This document shows positions 34,273 through 42,888 of a DNA stretch of 63,328 nt, piece after piece. Numbering within the stretch: the stretch's first letter is position 1; every line of letters begins with the position of its first letter. The stretch comes from an uncultured Nesterenkonia sp. (lineage in GTDB: Bacteria > Actinomycetota > Actinomycetes > Actinomycetales > Micrococcaceae). The stretch is from positions 1 through 63,328 of the forward strand of contig CANLUC010000008.1 in NCBI GenBank assembly GCA_947494195.1, written 5' to 3'. Position numbers and translations under genes: made by a program. Under the pieces are notes generated by a model. The model did no database searches, was not told the DNA's origin, and saw nothing but the letters and a program-made list of their open reading frames with translations.

Positions 34273-35178
34273 TCAGGGGCGGGGATTCTCCTCGGCCTGT
34301 GAACCTTCCTGGGATTCCGGCTGCTCGGCCTGCTCAGTCCGTTCGGACTGGGGGGACTGTGCAGGCTGTTCGGCCTGTTCACCGGTGACGTGCGGCTCAT
34401 TCTCCTGCGGCGCCGACTCCTGGGGTGCTGGCTCCTGCGGCGCGCGCACGCCATAGCGCGGCCGACCGTCAGGAAGATCGTTATAGCCGGCGGCCGGGGC
34501 CTGCTGCTCCGGCGCTGGCTGTGAGTCAGGCGCCGCCGTCGTCGTCGTGCCGCCCTGCTGCTCGGTGCCCGCTGCGCCCTGGCCGGGCTCGGGCTGACTC
34601 GTGCGCGGGGGCTGCGGTGCGGCGGCTGGCTGCTGCGGGGAGCCGCCCATGCTGGTGGACGTGGGGTCGTTGAAGGCGTTCAGGCTCATCACGCCTGCGC
34701 CGGCGACCAGCTGGCGCGCGCGCTGGGCGGAGCTGAATTCGCAGACGACGTCGAAGCTGGTGGCCACCAGCTGTGAGGAGGACGCGTATTCACGCCGCCC
34801 CTTGCGCATGGCGAAGCCCAGCACGCCGATGATCATCCAGATGGCCATGCCCAGCACCACGGAGAACGCGAGGTTGTAGATGCTCGCCTCGGGGCTGAAC
34901 AGGTAGATCAGCAGCCCGATGAAGGCACCGAACATCGCACCCTGCGCCGCGCCGCCGAGTGCCACCCGGGGGTAGGTCAACCGGGTACGGATATGCTCCA
35001 CCGACCGCAGGTCATTGCCCACGATGGTCAGCGCCTTGACGTCGAAATCCTCTGCCGCGGTCAGGTGGTCCACCACCTTCTGCGCGTCCTCGTAGGAGCG
35101 GTAGCGTCCCAGCAGCTCACCGCGGGGAAGCCCGCCAGTGTTGAGTCCGCCTGAATTGGTCCCAGCATTCATCGACAT
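34273..35178 (-). CDS. General stress protein 17M-like membrane protein
   Basis: A 301-residue protein. The N-terminal 70 residues (LLGRYRSYEDAQKVVDHLTA ... VKALTIVGNDL) match the YflT/GSP17M domain. Two hydrophobic segments follow (VALGGAAQGAMFGAFIGLLIYLF and FSVVLGMAIWMIIGVLGFAM), then a second short globular region (FDVVCEFSSAQRARQLV). The last 120 residues are a Pro/Gln/Glu-rich, probably disordered tail. Actinobacterial relatives share this layout. Function unknown; a stress link is inference from the domain name. ATG 35172 is a possible alternative start. Confidence 0.75.
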   Translation of the reverse strand: MSMNAGTNSGGLNTGGLPRGELLGRYRSYEDAQKVVDHLTAAEDFDVKALTIVGNDLRSVEHIRTRLTYPRVALGGAAQGAMFGAFIGLLIYLFSPEASIYNLAFSVVLGMAIWMIIGVLGFAMRKGRREYASSSQLVATSFDVVCEFSSAQRARQLVAGAGVMSLNAFNDPTSTSMGGSPQQPAAAPQPPRTSQPEPGQGAAGTEQQGGTTTTAAPDSQPAPEQQAPAAGYNDLPDGRPRYGVRAPQEPAPQESAPQENEPHVTGEQAEQPAQSPQSERTEQAEQPESQEGSQAEENPRP

Positions 35179-35309
35179 GTGCCTATTGTCTCAGGTCGGC
35201 GGAGCAGCGCCGCTCCCCCGTCACACTCCAGACACAACCGCAGCCGCGGCGCTGTGCGGCTGGCCCAGCACTGCATGACCCAGTGCAGTGCTGGTTCGGT
35301 GACGGCTCG

Positions 35310-35315
35310 TAGACT
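35310..35315 (+). promoter_or_regulatory. -10 element of the mrp gene
   Basis: TAGACT ends six bases before the GTG start at 35322. With no Shine-Dalgarno, this suggests a leaderless mRNA. Confidence 0.6.
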
Positions 35316-35321
35316 GGGGCG

Positions 35322-36455
35322 GTGTCTGATCCAACCGTCGCCGAACGTATCCGCCAGCGCCTCGCCGAGGTCATCGATCCGGAGCTGCGTCTCCCGATCA
35401 CGCAGCTCGGCATGGTCGGAGACATCAGCGTCGATGATGCAGGTGCCGCCCAGGTCGGCGTGAAGCTCACCATCGCGGCCTGTCCGATGCGCAGCCGCAT
35501 CGTCGAAGATGTCACCGCTGCGGCCGTCCGCGCCGAGGGTGTCTCCACGGCCTCGGTGGAGCTGGGCGTGATGACCCCGGAGGAGCGCGCCGAGCTCAAG
35601 GACCACCTGCGCGGCGGGGAGACCGGCAAGATCAACCGGTTTGCCCAGCCCGAGAGCCTGACCCGGGTCTATGCGGTGGCTTCGGGCAAGGGCGGTGTGG
35701 GCAAGTCCTCGGTGACGGTGAACCTCGCCTGCTCGCTGGCCGCGCAGGGGCTGAAGGTCGGCATCATCGATGCCGACATCCATGGCTTCTCCGTTCCGGA
35801 CCTGATGGGCATCACCGATAAGCCCACCCGGCTGGACGAGATGATCCTGCCCCCGGTGGCTTACGGCGTGAAGACGATCTCCATCGGCATGTTCGTCGAC
35901 GGCAACCAGGCCGTGGCCTGGCGCGGCCCGATGCTGCACCGCGCCGTGGAGCAGTTCCTCACCGATGTGCACTTCGGCGATCTCGACGTGCTGCTGCTGG
36001 ACCTCCCACCCGGCACCGGTGACATCGCGATCTCGGTGGCCCAGCTGCTGCCCGGCTCGGAGCTGCTGGTGGTCACCACACCGCAGTCCGCGGCGTCGAA
36101 CGTCGCCGAGCGCGCGGGTGCGCTGAGTTCCCAGACCAAGCAACGGGTGGCAGGGGTCATCGAGAACATGGGGCCCATGACCCTGCCCGACGGGACGAGC
36201 TTCGAACTCTTCGGCAGCGGCGGGGGCCAGCTGGTCGCGGACCGGCTGAGCGAGTCTCTGGGCAGCGAGGTCCCGCTGCTGGGCTCGGTGCCGCTGGACA
36301 TGCACCTGCGTGAAGCCGGCGACGACGGCGAGCCCGTCGTCCTCTCAGCTCCAGAGTCTCCGGCCGGGGCCACGCTGCGCAGCATCGCCGCCCAGCTGGC
36401 AGTCCAGCCGCGCGGGATCAGCGGCCGAAAACTCCCCTTCAGCCCGGCTTCCTGA
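35322..36455 (+). CDS. mrp: Mrp/ApbC-family iron-sulfur cluster carrier ATPase
   Basis: A 377-residue P-loop ATPase that carries Fe-S clusters to apoproteins. The N-terminal 95 residues form a MIP18/DUF59 domain (EVIDPELRLPITQLGMV ... ACPMRSRI). The ATPase has the deviant Walker A VASGKGGVGKSS near residue 120, then IIDADIHGFSVPDLMG and LLLDLPPGTGDIAIS. The CxxC pair of classical Mrp/Nbp35 proteins is not obvious. The start is GTG at 35322. It is convergent with tatB; mrp near tatB is conserved in actinobacteria. Confidence 0.9.
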   Translation: MSDPTVAERIRQRLAEVIDPELRLPITQLGMVGDISVDDAGAAQVGVKLTIAACPMRSRIVEDVTAAAVRAEGVSTASVELGVMTPEERAELKDHLRGGETGKINRFAQPESLTRVYAVASGKGGVGKSSVTVNLACSLAAQGLKVGIIDADIHGFSVPDLMGITDKPTRLDEMILPPVAYGVKTISIGMFVDGNQAVAWRGPMLHRAVEQFLTDVHFGDLDVLLLDLPPGTGDIAISVAQLLPGSELLVVTTPQSAASNVAERAGALSSQTKQRVAGVIENMGPMTLPDGTSFELFGSGGGQLVADRLSESLGSEVPLLGSVPLDMHLREAGDDGEPVVLSAPESPAGATLRSIAAQLAVQPRGISGRKLPFSPAS

Positions 36456-36479
36456 ACCCAGTCTCCGGGCCTCCCCCGG

Positions 36480-36552
36480 CGTTTTACCTGGGCGCATGTG
36501 GTCTACCCGGGGGACCGTCGGGGAGGTATTCCACGCATCGCAGGGTAAAACG
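36480..36552. repeat. Dispersed nested palindrome, copy A
   Basis: Outer arms CGTTTTACC (36480-36488) and GGTAAAACG (36544-36552). Inner arms GTGGTCTACC (36498-36507) and GGTATTCCAC (36525-36534), two mismatches from perfect. The centre has CCGTCGG. It lies between the convergent mrp and tatB genes. Copies B and C share both arm sequences and the centre. Confidence 0.85.
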
Positions 36553-36569
36553 TGGAAGGGGTTGGGGGC

Positions 36570-37160
36570 TCAGGTGGCTTCGTTGTCGAAGGGAGCCACG
36601 ACTGCGGTGGTCGCCTCCGCGTGCTCCTCGTCCATGTGAACCTCGTTCGCGGCCGCCTCGGACGGGACAGAGTCCGCGGAGCCGTCCCGGGAGCCCGCCC
36701 CGGCCATTCCGGCGGCGAGCGCAGATCCAGCCACTCCCGATCCCGCGCCACCTGCACCGTCGCCCAGGCCGGACGCGGAGCTCGGCGGGACGCCGCTTGC
36801 GGTGCCGCGGCCAGTGGGCTTGCTGCTGCGGAAGAGCTCGCGCGGGTCGGTCGCCTTCCGGGCGGAATCCAGAGTCCCGGTGACCGCCGAGCGGGCGTCA
36901 CGGAAGTCCTCGGAGTACTCCTCGCTGAGCGCCTCACGGATGATCCGACGCGGGTCGTACTGGCGCGGGTCATACCGTTTCCAGTCCACCGCGTCGAAGT
37001 CGGTGCCGGTCTCGTCCTTGAACCGACCCTTGGCGTCCTCGGCCATATCGCGCGCCTGACGCGTCCAGCGCGCGAGGTTGCGCGCGTACTGGGGCAGTCG
37101 CTCCGGTCCGAGGATGACCACCGCCAGCACGAGCAGGATGACGAACTCATAGCCGTTCAC
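36570..37160 (-). CDS. tatB: Sec-independent protein translocase subunit TatB
   Basis: TatB, with TatC, recognises twin-arginine signal peptides. The 196-residue protein has the single N-terminal transmembrane helix YEFVILLVLAVVILGPERLPQ, with the conserved Glu and GPERLP hinge, followed by the amphipathic helix YARNLARWTRQARDMAEDAK. The rest is a low-complexity Ser/Gly/Ala-rich C-terminus. The start is GTG at 37160; TAGGCT (plus 37167-37172) six bases upstream implies a leaderless mRNA. No tatA or tatC is in the window. Confidence 0.9.
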   Translation of the reverse strand: MNGYEFVILLVLAVVILGPERLPQYARNLARWTRQARDMAEDAKGRFKDETGTDFDAVDWKRYDPRQYDPRRIIREALSEEYSEDFRDARSAVTGTLDSARKATDPRELFRSSKPTGRGTASGVPPSSASGLGDGAGGAGSGVAGSALAAGMAGAGSRDGSADSVPSEAAANEVHMDEEHAEATTAVVAPFDNEAT

Positions 37161-37186
37161 AGGCCAAGCCTACCCTCAGTGATCGG

Positions 37187-38080
37187 TCAGTCTGTGAGCC
37201 AGTCGAGCAGCTCCTCGAAGCCGCGCTCCAGGCGCTCGGAGCCCGAGGGCACGATGGGCAGGACCTGGACTCGTGAACGGTCGGTGGCCATGACCCAGTT
37301 GGAGATCTGTTCCGCCGCGGTCTCCGGAAGATCGGAGCTCACCACGTACTGCACCCGTCCGCTCTCCATCGCGGCGGTCCATTCCTTCTCGTCTTCGGAG
37401 ATGTAGAGCTGGCACTCGTCGCCGGTGCGCAGTGTGATGTTCTCCTTGCGGGCATCCGAGACATCGACCGCGCCTGCCAGCTTCGAATCCAGCGGCGCCA
37501 TCTCGACTCCGGATTCCTCGGGTCTCGTCTCGGAGACGTCGAGGTGGTGTTCGCCGTCGGTGAGTCGGATCTGCACCGTGCGGACGCCGGCGACGACGCC
37601 GGTCTCGGCGTACTCGGTCGCGAGGCCGAACCCTGAAAGATGCGGCACAGACCAGCCCAGGCTCTTGAGCGCGTTGAGGCTGTCCAGGGGGATCTGCTGG
37701 ATCTCCGTGCTCTCCGGCGACCCGGGCAGCCTGGAATCAGAGTCGTCCACGGGGATCAGATTGAGGTCCGTGCTGGTCAGCGGCACGCCGGGGTTGCTCA
37801 GTGCGGCGTCGCCATCCTGCTGGGTCTCGCTGCTCTGCGAGCCTTGCGGCAGCAGCGACTGGACGGAGCTGATCTGCGGCAGGGCTCGCCCACCGACCAC
37901 CCAGGCCGCCACGAACACCAGCACGCCCAGCAGCGCCAGGACGATCAGCGAGAGCACGACAAGCCACCCGGCGCGCGGACGGGTGGCTTCATGAGCGGTC
38001 GCAACACCTGGCCAACTGCGGTGCGACTCACCGGTGTTGGCCCCGCGTACGAGCGGAGTAGTTGAATCGTGCCTTGTCAT
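37187..38080 (-). CDS. Unknown membrane-anchored protein upstream of tatB
   Basis: I do not recognise the family. The 297-residue protein has one transmembrane helix (LVVLSLIVLALLGVLVFVAAWVV, about residues 40-62) after a short basic cytoplasmic part, and a large exported domain. That domain includes LGWSVPHLSGFGLATEYAETG and VQIRLTDGEHHLDVSETRPE, which look like a folded beta-rich region. There is no zinc-binding H-x3-C-x2-C as in anti-sigma factors. In related genomes this slot between sigE and tatB holds an anti-sigma factor or HtrA protease, so an envelope-stress role is possible (inference). ATG 38092 is an alternative start. Confidence 0.7.
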   Translation of the reverse strand: MTRHDSTTPLVRGANTGESHRSWPGVATAHEATRPRAGWLVVLSLIVLALLGVLVFVAAWVVGGRALPQISSVQSLLPQGSQSSETQQDGDAALSNPGVPLTSTDLNLIPVDDSDSRLPGSPESTEIQQIPLDSLNALKSLGWSVPHLSGFGLATEYAETGVVAGVRTVQIRLTDGEHHLDVSETRPEESGVEMAPLDSKLAGAVDVSDARKENITLRTGDECQLYISEDEKEWTAAMESGRVQYVVSSDLPETAAEQISNWVMATDRSRVQVLPIVPSGSERLERGFEELLDWLTD

Positions 38081-38127
38081 CCTGATTATCATGAGGGGTA
38101 GAACTGAGCAGAACCTGAAATTTTTCT

Positions 38128-38156
38128 GGAAATCTATCAGTATCCGAGAATCCGTT
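38128..38156 (+). promoter_or_regulatory. Possible ECF-type promoter before the O-methyltransferase
   Basis: GGAAAT (38128-38133) and CGTT (38153-38156) are separated by 19 bases, resembling the GGAAC/CGTT pattern of SigE/SigH-type promoters. They lie in an unusually AT-rich stretch. The match is loose and could be chance. Confidence 0.25.
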
Positions 38157-38240
38157 CCTCGGTGACCCGCCTTGCACTCGACCTCACGGACGAGCGCGCA
38201 CCGTCCCTGCGTCATCACATTCATGTTCAGAGAAGGACCC

Positions 38241-38891
38241 ATGAAAGCTCAGCAGCCTCAGCATCCGGTCAAATATTCGAGCTGGGCCTACGCCGAGCAG
38301 CATCCGGAGGAGGAGCCAGCACTGGCGCAGGCCCGCGTCCGAGCAGAAGAGCTCGGGGTGCGCCCCGCGAGCCCGGGAGTCACCGCGCTGCTGACCATCC
38401 TGGCGGCAGCGACCCAGGCACATGCCCTGGTGGAGGTGGGCACCGGCGTCGGGGCCTCAGGCTTGGCTCTGCTCCGTGGAGCACGCTCCGACGCCGTGTT
38501 GACCAGCATCGATCACGAGGCCGACCATATCCAGGCGGCGCGCGAGACCTTCAGGGACGCCGGTCTTCCTGCCTCTCGAGCCCGGCTGATCACGGGACGA
38601 GCCCAGCAGGTGCTGGCGCGGCTGACCACCGGCGCCTATGACGTGGTCTTCATCGATGCAGACACGGCGCGAGTCGGGGACTATGCGGAGCAGGGGATCC
38701 GGCTGCTGCGCCCCGCGGGGCTGCTGATCATCAATGATGCCCTCGATCACGATCGGGTGCCGCGACCTGCAGTCCGAGAGGACTCCACACAGGTCCTGCG
38801 AGCCCTCGAGAGGAATCTGCAGGAGGACGAGCGGCTTCAGACCTCCATGCTCGGCGTCGGGACCGGACTTCTCGTGGCGGCCCGCCGCTGA
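38241..38891 (+). CDS. O-methyltransferase family 3 (SAM-dependent)
   Basis: A 216-residue methyltransferase of the catechol O-methyltransferase-like family. The SAM-binding motif is LVEVGTGVGASGLALLRG; the metal/catalytic segment is YDVVFIDADTARVGDY followed by GLLIINDALDHDRV. The ATG at 38241 follows GAGAAGGA with good spacing. It corresponds by position to Rv1220c, which precedes sigE in mycobacteria; here sigE is missing. The substrate is unknown. Confidence 0.87.
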   Translation: MKAQQPQHPVKYSSWAYAEQHPEEEPALAQARVRAEELGVRPASPGVTALLTILAAATQAHALVEVGTGVGASGLALLRGARSDAVLTSIDHEADHIQAARETFRDAGLPASRARLITGRAQQVLARLTTGAYDVVFIDADTARVGDYAEQGIRLLRPAGLLIINDALDHDRVPRPAVREDSTQVLRALERNLQEDERLQTSMLGVGTGLLVAARR

Positions 38892-38908
38892 GGGCGAGCG
38901 CCGGAACA

Positions 38909-38945
38909 GTTCAGGCCGGGCACGTTGAACGCGTCCGGCCTGAAC
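38909..38945. terminator. Bidirectional terminator
   Basis: Perfect 11-bp arms GTTCAGGCCGG (38909-38919) and CCGGCCTGAAC (38935-38945) lie between the convergent O-methyltransferase and DUF3117 genes. No T-run follows. Confidence 0.7.
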
Positions 38946-38951
38946 AGCAGG

Positions 38952-39122
38952 TCATTCTCCGACGGCCTTGATCAGACACTGCTTCAGCGCCTGAGCCTCT
39001 TCGTTGTTGATCTCGAGGACCAGTCGGCCCCCTCCGTCGATCGGCACCCGCATGATCAGGCTGCGTCCCTCCTGAGTGACCTCCATCGGACCGTCGCCAG
39101 TACGCGGTTTCATTGCAGCCAT
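38952..39122 (-). CDS. DUF3117 family small protein
   Basis: A 56-residue protein of a family conserved across actinobacteria (Rv1211-type). It reads MAAMKPRTGDGPMEVTQEGR, then MRVPIDGGGRLVLEIN and EEAQALKQCLIKAVGE, a near-consensus match. The ATG at 39122 has AGAAGGGA upstream. Function unknown. It lies downstream of the DivIVA-like gene on the same strand, about 100 bases apart, with a likely promoter of its own (TAGAGT, plus 39194-39199). Confidence 0.93.
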   Translation of the reverse strand: MAAMKPRTGDGPMEVTQEGRSLIMRVPIDGGGRLVLEINNEEAQALKQCLIKAVGE

Positions 39123-39193
39123 CGAGTGCATCCCTTCTGAAGTTCTATAGCGTGCGTGTCCATGCCTGATGCAGAGATCCAGCGCCTGAACTC

Positions 39194-39199
39194 ACTCTA
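39194..39199 (-). promoter_or_regulatory. Candidate -10 element for DUF3117
   Basis: On the minus strand TAGAGT lies in an AT-rich patch about 70 bases upstream of the DUF3117 ATG, giving a normal leader of about 65 bases. Confidence 0.4.
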
Positions 39200-39222
39200 T
39201 TATCTCGCATCTGGGAGGAATG

Positions 39223-39612
39223 TCACTCCGCGCGATGAAATCCGGAATCGGAATCGCCCTCGTGGCTTCGAGATTCGCCCTTGTCAGAGGTCCCTGCGGG
39301 AGGCTCCGCTGAGCGCGGATCAGCCCCATGAGCGCGCTGCGCCTCCGCTTCCTGCAGCTGAGCCTGGAGCACATCGAGCAGCCGGTCCACCTGATCCATG
39401 CGGTATCCGCGCCCCGCGGAGTCCAGACGCAGCTCCTCGAGATCCGCCGAGGTGATCTCCGTCTGCGCACGACGGCGCAGCAGCTCGTCAACATCCGAGG
39501 TGGCTCCGGCCGAGCCGTCGGGTTCGGGAACCGCGGCACCTTCCCAGCGACCCAGGATGGCGGCGACCACGCCGACGAGGAGGACCAGGGCGAGCAGTGA
39601 GAGCCAGAGCAT
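39223..39612 (-). CDS. DivIVA-domain-like membrane protein
   Basis: A 129-residue protein with an N-terminal transmembrane helix (LWLSLLALVLLVGVVAAIL) and a cytoplasmic part containing LRLDSAGRGYRMDQVDRLLDVL, the N-terminal motif of DivIVA proteins, which bind curved membrane. The C-terminal 40 residues are charged and disordered. It begins four bases after the sirtuin stop, so the two share a transcript. Mycobacteria have a similar protein near the DUF3117 gene. Confidence 0.75.
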   Translation of the reverse strand: MLWLSLLALVLLVGVVAAILGRWEGAAVPEPDGSAGATSDVDELLRRRAQTEITSADLEELRLDSAGRGYRMDQVDRLLDVLQAQLQEAEAQRAHGADPRSAEPPAGTSDKGESRSHEGDSDSGFHRAE

Positions 39613-39616
39613 GAGT

Positions 39617-40417
39617 TCAGTCCACCTCCAGCGCCTGCACCAGAGCCGGAAGCATCTCCCCCGCGGGGCCGCGGAGCCGGTGGTGCATGGCGTCGCTGAG
39701 CTCTGTGGACTCGGGGTTGATCTCGATCAGGGGCGTCCCGCGCTCCATGCCCAGCAGCGGCAGTGAGGCCGCTGGCTGGACCAGCCCCGAGGTGCCGACC
39801 ACCAGAATCAGGTCCGCGGCGCGCATGGCCTCGGCCGTGCGATCGAAATCCTCCATCGGCAGGGGTTCCCCGAACCAGACCACCGAGGGGCGGACCAGCC
39901 CCTGATCACAGACCTGGCAGACCGGTGGATCCTCCGGCTCAGAAGGCGCCTGAGCGCCGTCGTACTGGGGTGCGGTGAGCTCGGCAGGAGCTCCGCACTC
40001 GTGGCAGTGATGGGCCATGATGTTGCCGTGGAGGTGGGCGAGCACCTCAGCCCCGGCACGCTCGTGCAGGTCATCCACGTTCTGCGTGGAGAGGCTCAGT
40101 GTTCCTCCGCTCGAGCGGAGCCGCTGCTGCCAGTGGGCGAGCGCCAGGTGCCCCGGGTTCGGCTGCACACCCTGGATCAGTGACGCTCGCCAGCGGTACC
40201 AGGTGTGCACCACGGCGGGATCGTTCTCAAAGGCCTCGGGGGTGGCGAGATCCTGCGCGGAATACTGTTCCCAGAGCCCGTGCTGGACCTCCCGAAAGGT
40301 GGGCACCCCCGATTCCGCGGAGATGCCTGCGCCGCTGAAGACGGCGACGTGGCGGGCTGCGCGGGCAAGGCCCAGCACCTCGTCGGGAATGAGTGGGGCC
40401 GCAGGTTCGTCAGACAT
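39617..40417 (-). CDS. NAD-dependent protein deacylase (sirtuin)
   Basis: A 266-residue Sir2-family enzyme removing acyl groups from lysine. NAD-binding motifs are FSGAGISAESGVPTFR and LSTQNVDDLHERAG; the catalytic His is in HLHGNIMAHHC. Zinc cysteines are in CHECG and CQVCDQG, and VVGTSGLVQPAA closes the Rossmann fold. The ATG at 40417 (MSDEPAAPLIP) has GGGGGC just upstream; in-frame ATG 40435 is an alternative. It starts a unit with the DivIVA-like gene. Confidence 0.9.
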   Translation of the reverse strand: MSDEPAAPLIPDEVLGLARAARHVAVFSGAGISAESGVPTFREVQHGLWEQYSAQDLATPEAFENDPAVVHTWYRWRASLIQGVQPNPGHLALAHWQQRLRSSGGTLSLSTQNVDDLHERAGAEVLAHLHGNIMAHHCHECGAPAELTAPQYDGAQAPSEPEDPPVCQVCDQGLVRPSVVWFGEPLPMEDFDRTAEAMRAADLILVVGTSGLVQPAASLPLLGMERGTPLIEINPESTELSDAMHHRLRGPAGEMLPALVQALEVD

Positions 40418-40533
40418 GCCCCCTACGTTATCCATCCCGAGACGCCGGAGACTACGCTTGAGCGTGAGCCCGCCGCTTCGGCGGACATGTTCGAGAACAG
40501 CAATCAGGCTGTCACGACGTCTTGGAGGACACC

Positions 40534-40923
40534 ATGAGCCAGATCCCACCCGAGTCCCAGGGCCAGTGGCAGCCGCCAGAGGGTCCGCGCGCCGTCCCGG
40601 TGAGCGCCGGCGAGGAACAGGGCTGGGGCGTCGCGATGCACCTGGGCGGCGTCTTCCTCTCCTGGCTCGTGCCGCTGGTGCTGTGGCTGGTCTTCCGCGA
40701 ACGCAGCCGAATGCTCGATGATCACGGCAAGGAGGCGCTGAACTTCCAGATCACGCTCTTCATCGGGTACGTGATCGGCACGGCGACCACGGTGATCCTG
40801 ATCGGCTTCGTGATCCTGCCGATCATCTGGCTGCTCTCGGTGGTGTTCAGCATCCTCGCCGCCGTCGCCGCCTACCAGCGCCGCCCGTACCGCTACCCGC
40901 TGACCATCCGCTTCATCTCCTGA
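40534..40923 (+). CDS. DUF4870 (Tic20-like) membrane protein
   Basis: A 129-residue protein. A Pro/Gln-rich N-terminus precedes MHLGGVFLSWLVPLVLWLVF, then DDHGKEALNFQITL and two further hydrophobic spans. The H-G-K-E-A-L-N-F-Q block is the hallmark of DUF4870. Function unknown. The ATG at 40534 follows TTGGAGGACACC. It diverges from the sirtuin. Confidence 0.85.
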   Translation: MSQIPPESQGQWQPPEGPRAVPVSAGEEQGWGVAMHLGGVFLSWLVPLVLWLVFRERSRMLDDHGKEALNFQITLFIGYVIGTATTVILIGFVILPIIWLLSVVFSILAAVAAYQRRPYRYPLTIRFIS

Positions 40924-40958
40924 ACGCAGCGCCGCGCCGATGAGCAGCCAGCAGCTGG

Positions 40959-41789
40959 TTAGCTCTTGCGGTTGTAGAAGTACATCGACACCGGGCCGAA
41001 GACGCCCACCAGCACCGCGCAGTAGACGAGCACCAGGGTGACGCTGCCGAAGTCGCCCATGCCAGCCATGAGCTCGCGGATGGCGGTCACCACCACGGAG
41101 ACCGGGTTGACCTCGACGGCGCCCTGCAGCCAGCTGGGCATGGTCTCCGGGTCCACGAAGATGTTGGACGCGAAGGTCAGCGGCATCATGATGAACATCG
41201 AGATGCCCATGGCCGCCTGCTCGGTGCGCACCAGCAGCGAGATCACGGTCCAGATCCAGGACAGGCTGAAGCTGAAGAGCAGCAGCAGCACGAAGGCCAT
41301 CAGCACTCCGGTGAGACCGCCCTCGGGACGGAACCCCATCACGAAGCCCACGAGCAGGATGATCGTGCCGGCGAGGATATAGCGGACCTGATCGCCGAGC
41401 AGCGCGCCGACCAGCTGGGCCGGACGCCAGGTGGGCAGCGAGCGGAAACGGTCGAAGACTCCCTTGGAGATGTCCCGGTTGAGCGTGATGCCGGTGTACA
41501 TGGTGATCATGATCATGGTCTGCACGAAGATGCCGGGGATCAGCCATTGCACGTAGCCGTCCACGGATCCGGCGATCGCGCCGCCGAAGATGTAGGTGAA
41601 CATCACTGTCATCATGATCGGGAAGACCGTGACGTCGAAGAGCTGTTCAGGGATGTGTTTGATCTTCAGCAGTGCCCGCCAGCCGTAGGTCAGCGAGGCG
41701 CTGACCGCACCTGATGGGGCGGGCCGCTCCTCTGCCGGGACGAGCACGCTTCGGATCTTCTGGCTCTGGTCCTGCGCCGTGGTGGTCAC
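40959..41789 (-). CDS. ABC-2 type transporter permease (DrrB-like)
   Basis: A 276-residue membrane subunit with six hydrophobic segments. The pattern [35 protein letters not shown] and [20 protein letters not shown] matches the DrrB/ABC-2 family of drug or lipid exporters. Its start overlaps the ATPase stop (ATGA), so the two are coupled. The substrate cannot be told; the family name reflects daunorubicin export and is not evidence for drug resistance here. Confidence 0.87.
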   Translation of the reverse strand: MTTTAQDQSQKIRSVLVPAEERPAPSGAVSASLTYGWRALLKIKHIPEQLFDVTVFPIMMTVMFTYIFGGAIAGSVDGYVQWLIPGIFVQTMIMITMYTGITLNRDISKGVFDRFRSLPTWRPAQLVGALLGDQVRYILAGTIILLVGFVMGFRPEGGLTGVLMAFVLLLLFSFSLSWIWTVISLLVRTEQAAMGISMFIMMPLTFASNIFVDPETMPSWLQGAVEVNPVSVVVTAIRELMAGMGDFGSVTLVLVYCAVLVGVFGPVSMYFYNRKS

Positions 41790-42775
41790 GCCGCCTCCTC
41801 CTGTGTGGCCGGGGCGTCGCCCTCGGTCGCCTCGTCAGCTGTCTTATGGCCGGTCAGGGCGAGGAACACCTCGTCCAAGCTGGGCTGACCCAGCGCGAAG
41901 GTCTCCACTGAGAGGCCGGAGTCCTGCAGGGCGATGAGCGCGGAGGCCGCGCGGGACTCGTCCTCGAGCCGCACGGTCAGCGCCGCGGAGTCTGATTCTC
42001 TGATGACCTCGGTCATCAGCGTGCGGCCGAGGATCTCGGCAGCCTCCTCGCGGCGGGCTGGATCGGCGACTCGCACCTTGAGTGCTCCGGTGCCCACCTG
42101 CGCCTTGAGCTGGCCGGGGGTGCCCTCGGCGATGACCTTGCCGGTGTCGATCACCGCGATCCGGTCTGCGAGCTGATCGGCCTCCTCCAGGTGCTGTGTG
42201 GTGAGCAGGATCGTCGTGCCGCCGGCCACCAGGGTGCGGATGATGTCCCAGACCTGGTTGCGGCTGCGCGGATCGATTCCCGTGGTGGGCTCGTCCAGGA
42301 ACATCAGCTGCGGGGTGACGATCAACGACCCGGCGATGTCCAGGCGCCGCCGCATGCCTCCGGAGTATTTCTTGACCTGGCGGGTTGCGGCCTCGGTCAA
42401 GCCGAAGGCGTCCAGCAGCGTCATGCCGCGGACCTTGGCGTCACGGGAGCTGTAGCCCAGCAGGCGGCCCAGCAGCATCAGGTTCTCGATGCCGGTGAGG
42501 TCCTCGTCCAGTGAGGCGAACTGCCCGGTCAGCGCGATCTTCTCGCGGATGGCTTTGGGTTCGGTGAACACGTCATGCCCCAGCACCCTGGCCTCGCCCG
42601 CATCCGGGCGCAGCAGGGTGGCCAACATTCTGATCGCGGTGGTCTTGCCGGCTCCGTTGGGGCCCAGCACGCCGTAGATCCCGCCCTGTGGAATGTGCAG
42701 ATCGATCTCGTCGACCGCAGCGGTGTTCCCGAACCGTTTGACCAGTCCGCGCGTTTCAATGGCCGGCACGCTCAT
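41786..42775 (-). CDS. ABC exporter ATP-binding protein (DrrA-like)
   Basis: A 329-residue ATPase. Walker A is [16 protein letters not shown], the signature [16 protein letters not shown], Walker [17 protein letters not shown] and the H-loop [16 protein letters not shown]. The C-terminal 85 residues fit the DUF4162 domain of DrrA-type proteins. I chose the ATG at 42775 ([16 protein letters not shown]), with GGGGGGA upstream; the longer frame from 42820 begins inside a TAGAAT element that looks like the promoter -10. Confidence 0.88.
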   Translation of the reverse strand: MSVPAIETRGLVKRFGNTAAVDEIDLHIPQGGIYGVLGPNGAGKTTAIRMLATLLRPDAGEARVLGHDVFTEPKAIREKIALTGQFASLDEDLTGIENLMLLGRLLGYSSRDAKVRGMTLLDAFGLTEAATRQVKKYSGGMRRRLDIAGSLIVTPQLMFLDEPTTGIDPRSRNQVWDIIRTLVAGGTTILLTTQHLEEADQLADRIAVIDTGKVIAEGTPGQLKAQVGTGALKVRVADPARREEAAEILGRTLMTEVIRESDSAALTVRLEDESRAASALIALQDSGLSVETFALGQPSLDEVFLALTGHKTADEATEGDAPATQEEAA

Positions 42776-42870
42776 GTGCAGCAATCCCCCCCTGAGATTC
42801 TCTTCATGATCAGGGTCCATTCTAGTCTGCGACCCCCGTGGGGGAAGGCCTCTGAGCCCAGTGCCGCTCA

Positions 42871-42883
42871 GCGCCGACGGCGC
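42871..42883. terminator. Weak hairpin after the oligopeptidase gene
   Basis: GCGCC-gac-GGCGC lies just past the oligopeptidase stop. It is short and GC-rich, with no T-run, so termination is uncertain. Confidence 0.3.
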
Positions 42884-42888
42884 CGTGC

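Noticed and set aside
40959-42775. Drug-resistance island based on the DrrAB-like exporter
   Set aside because: DrrAB-type pairs are common in actinobacteria and no biosynthetic or resistance genes are nearby; function is left open.
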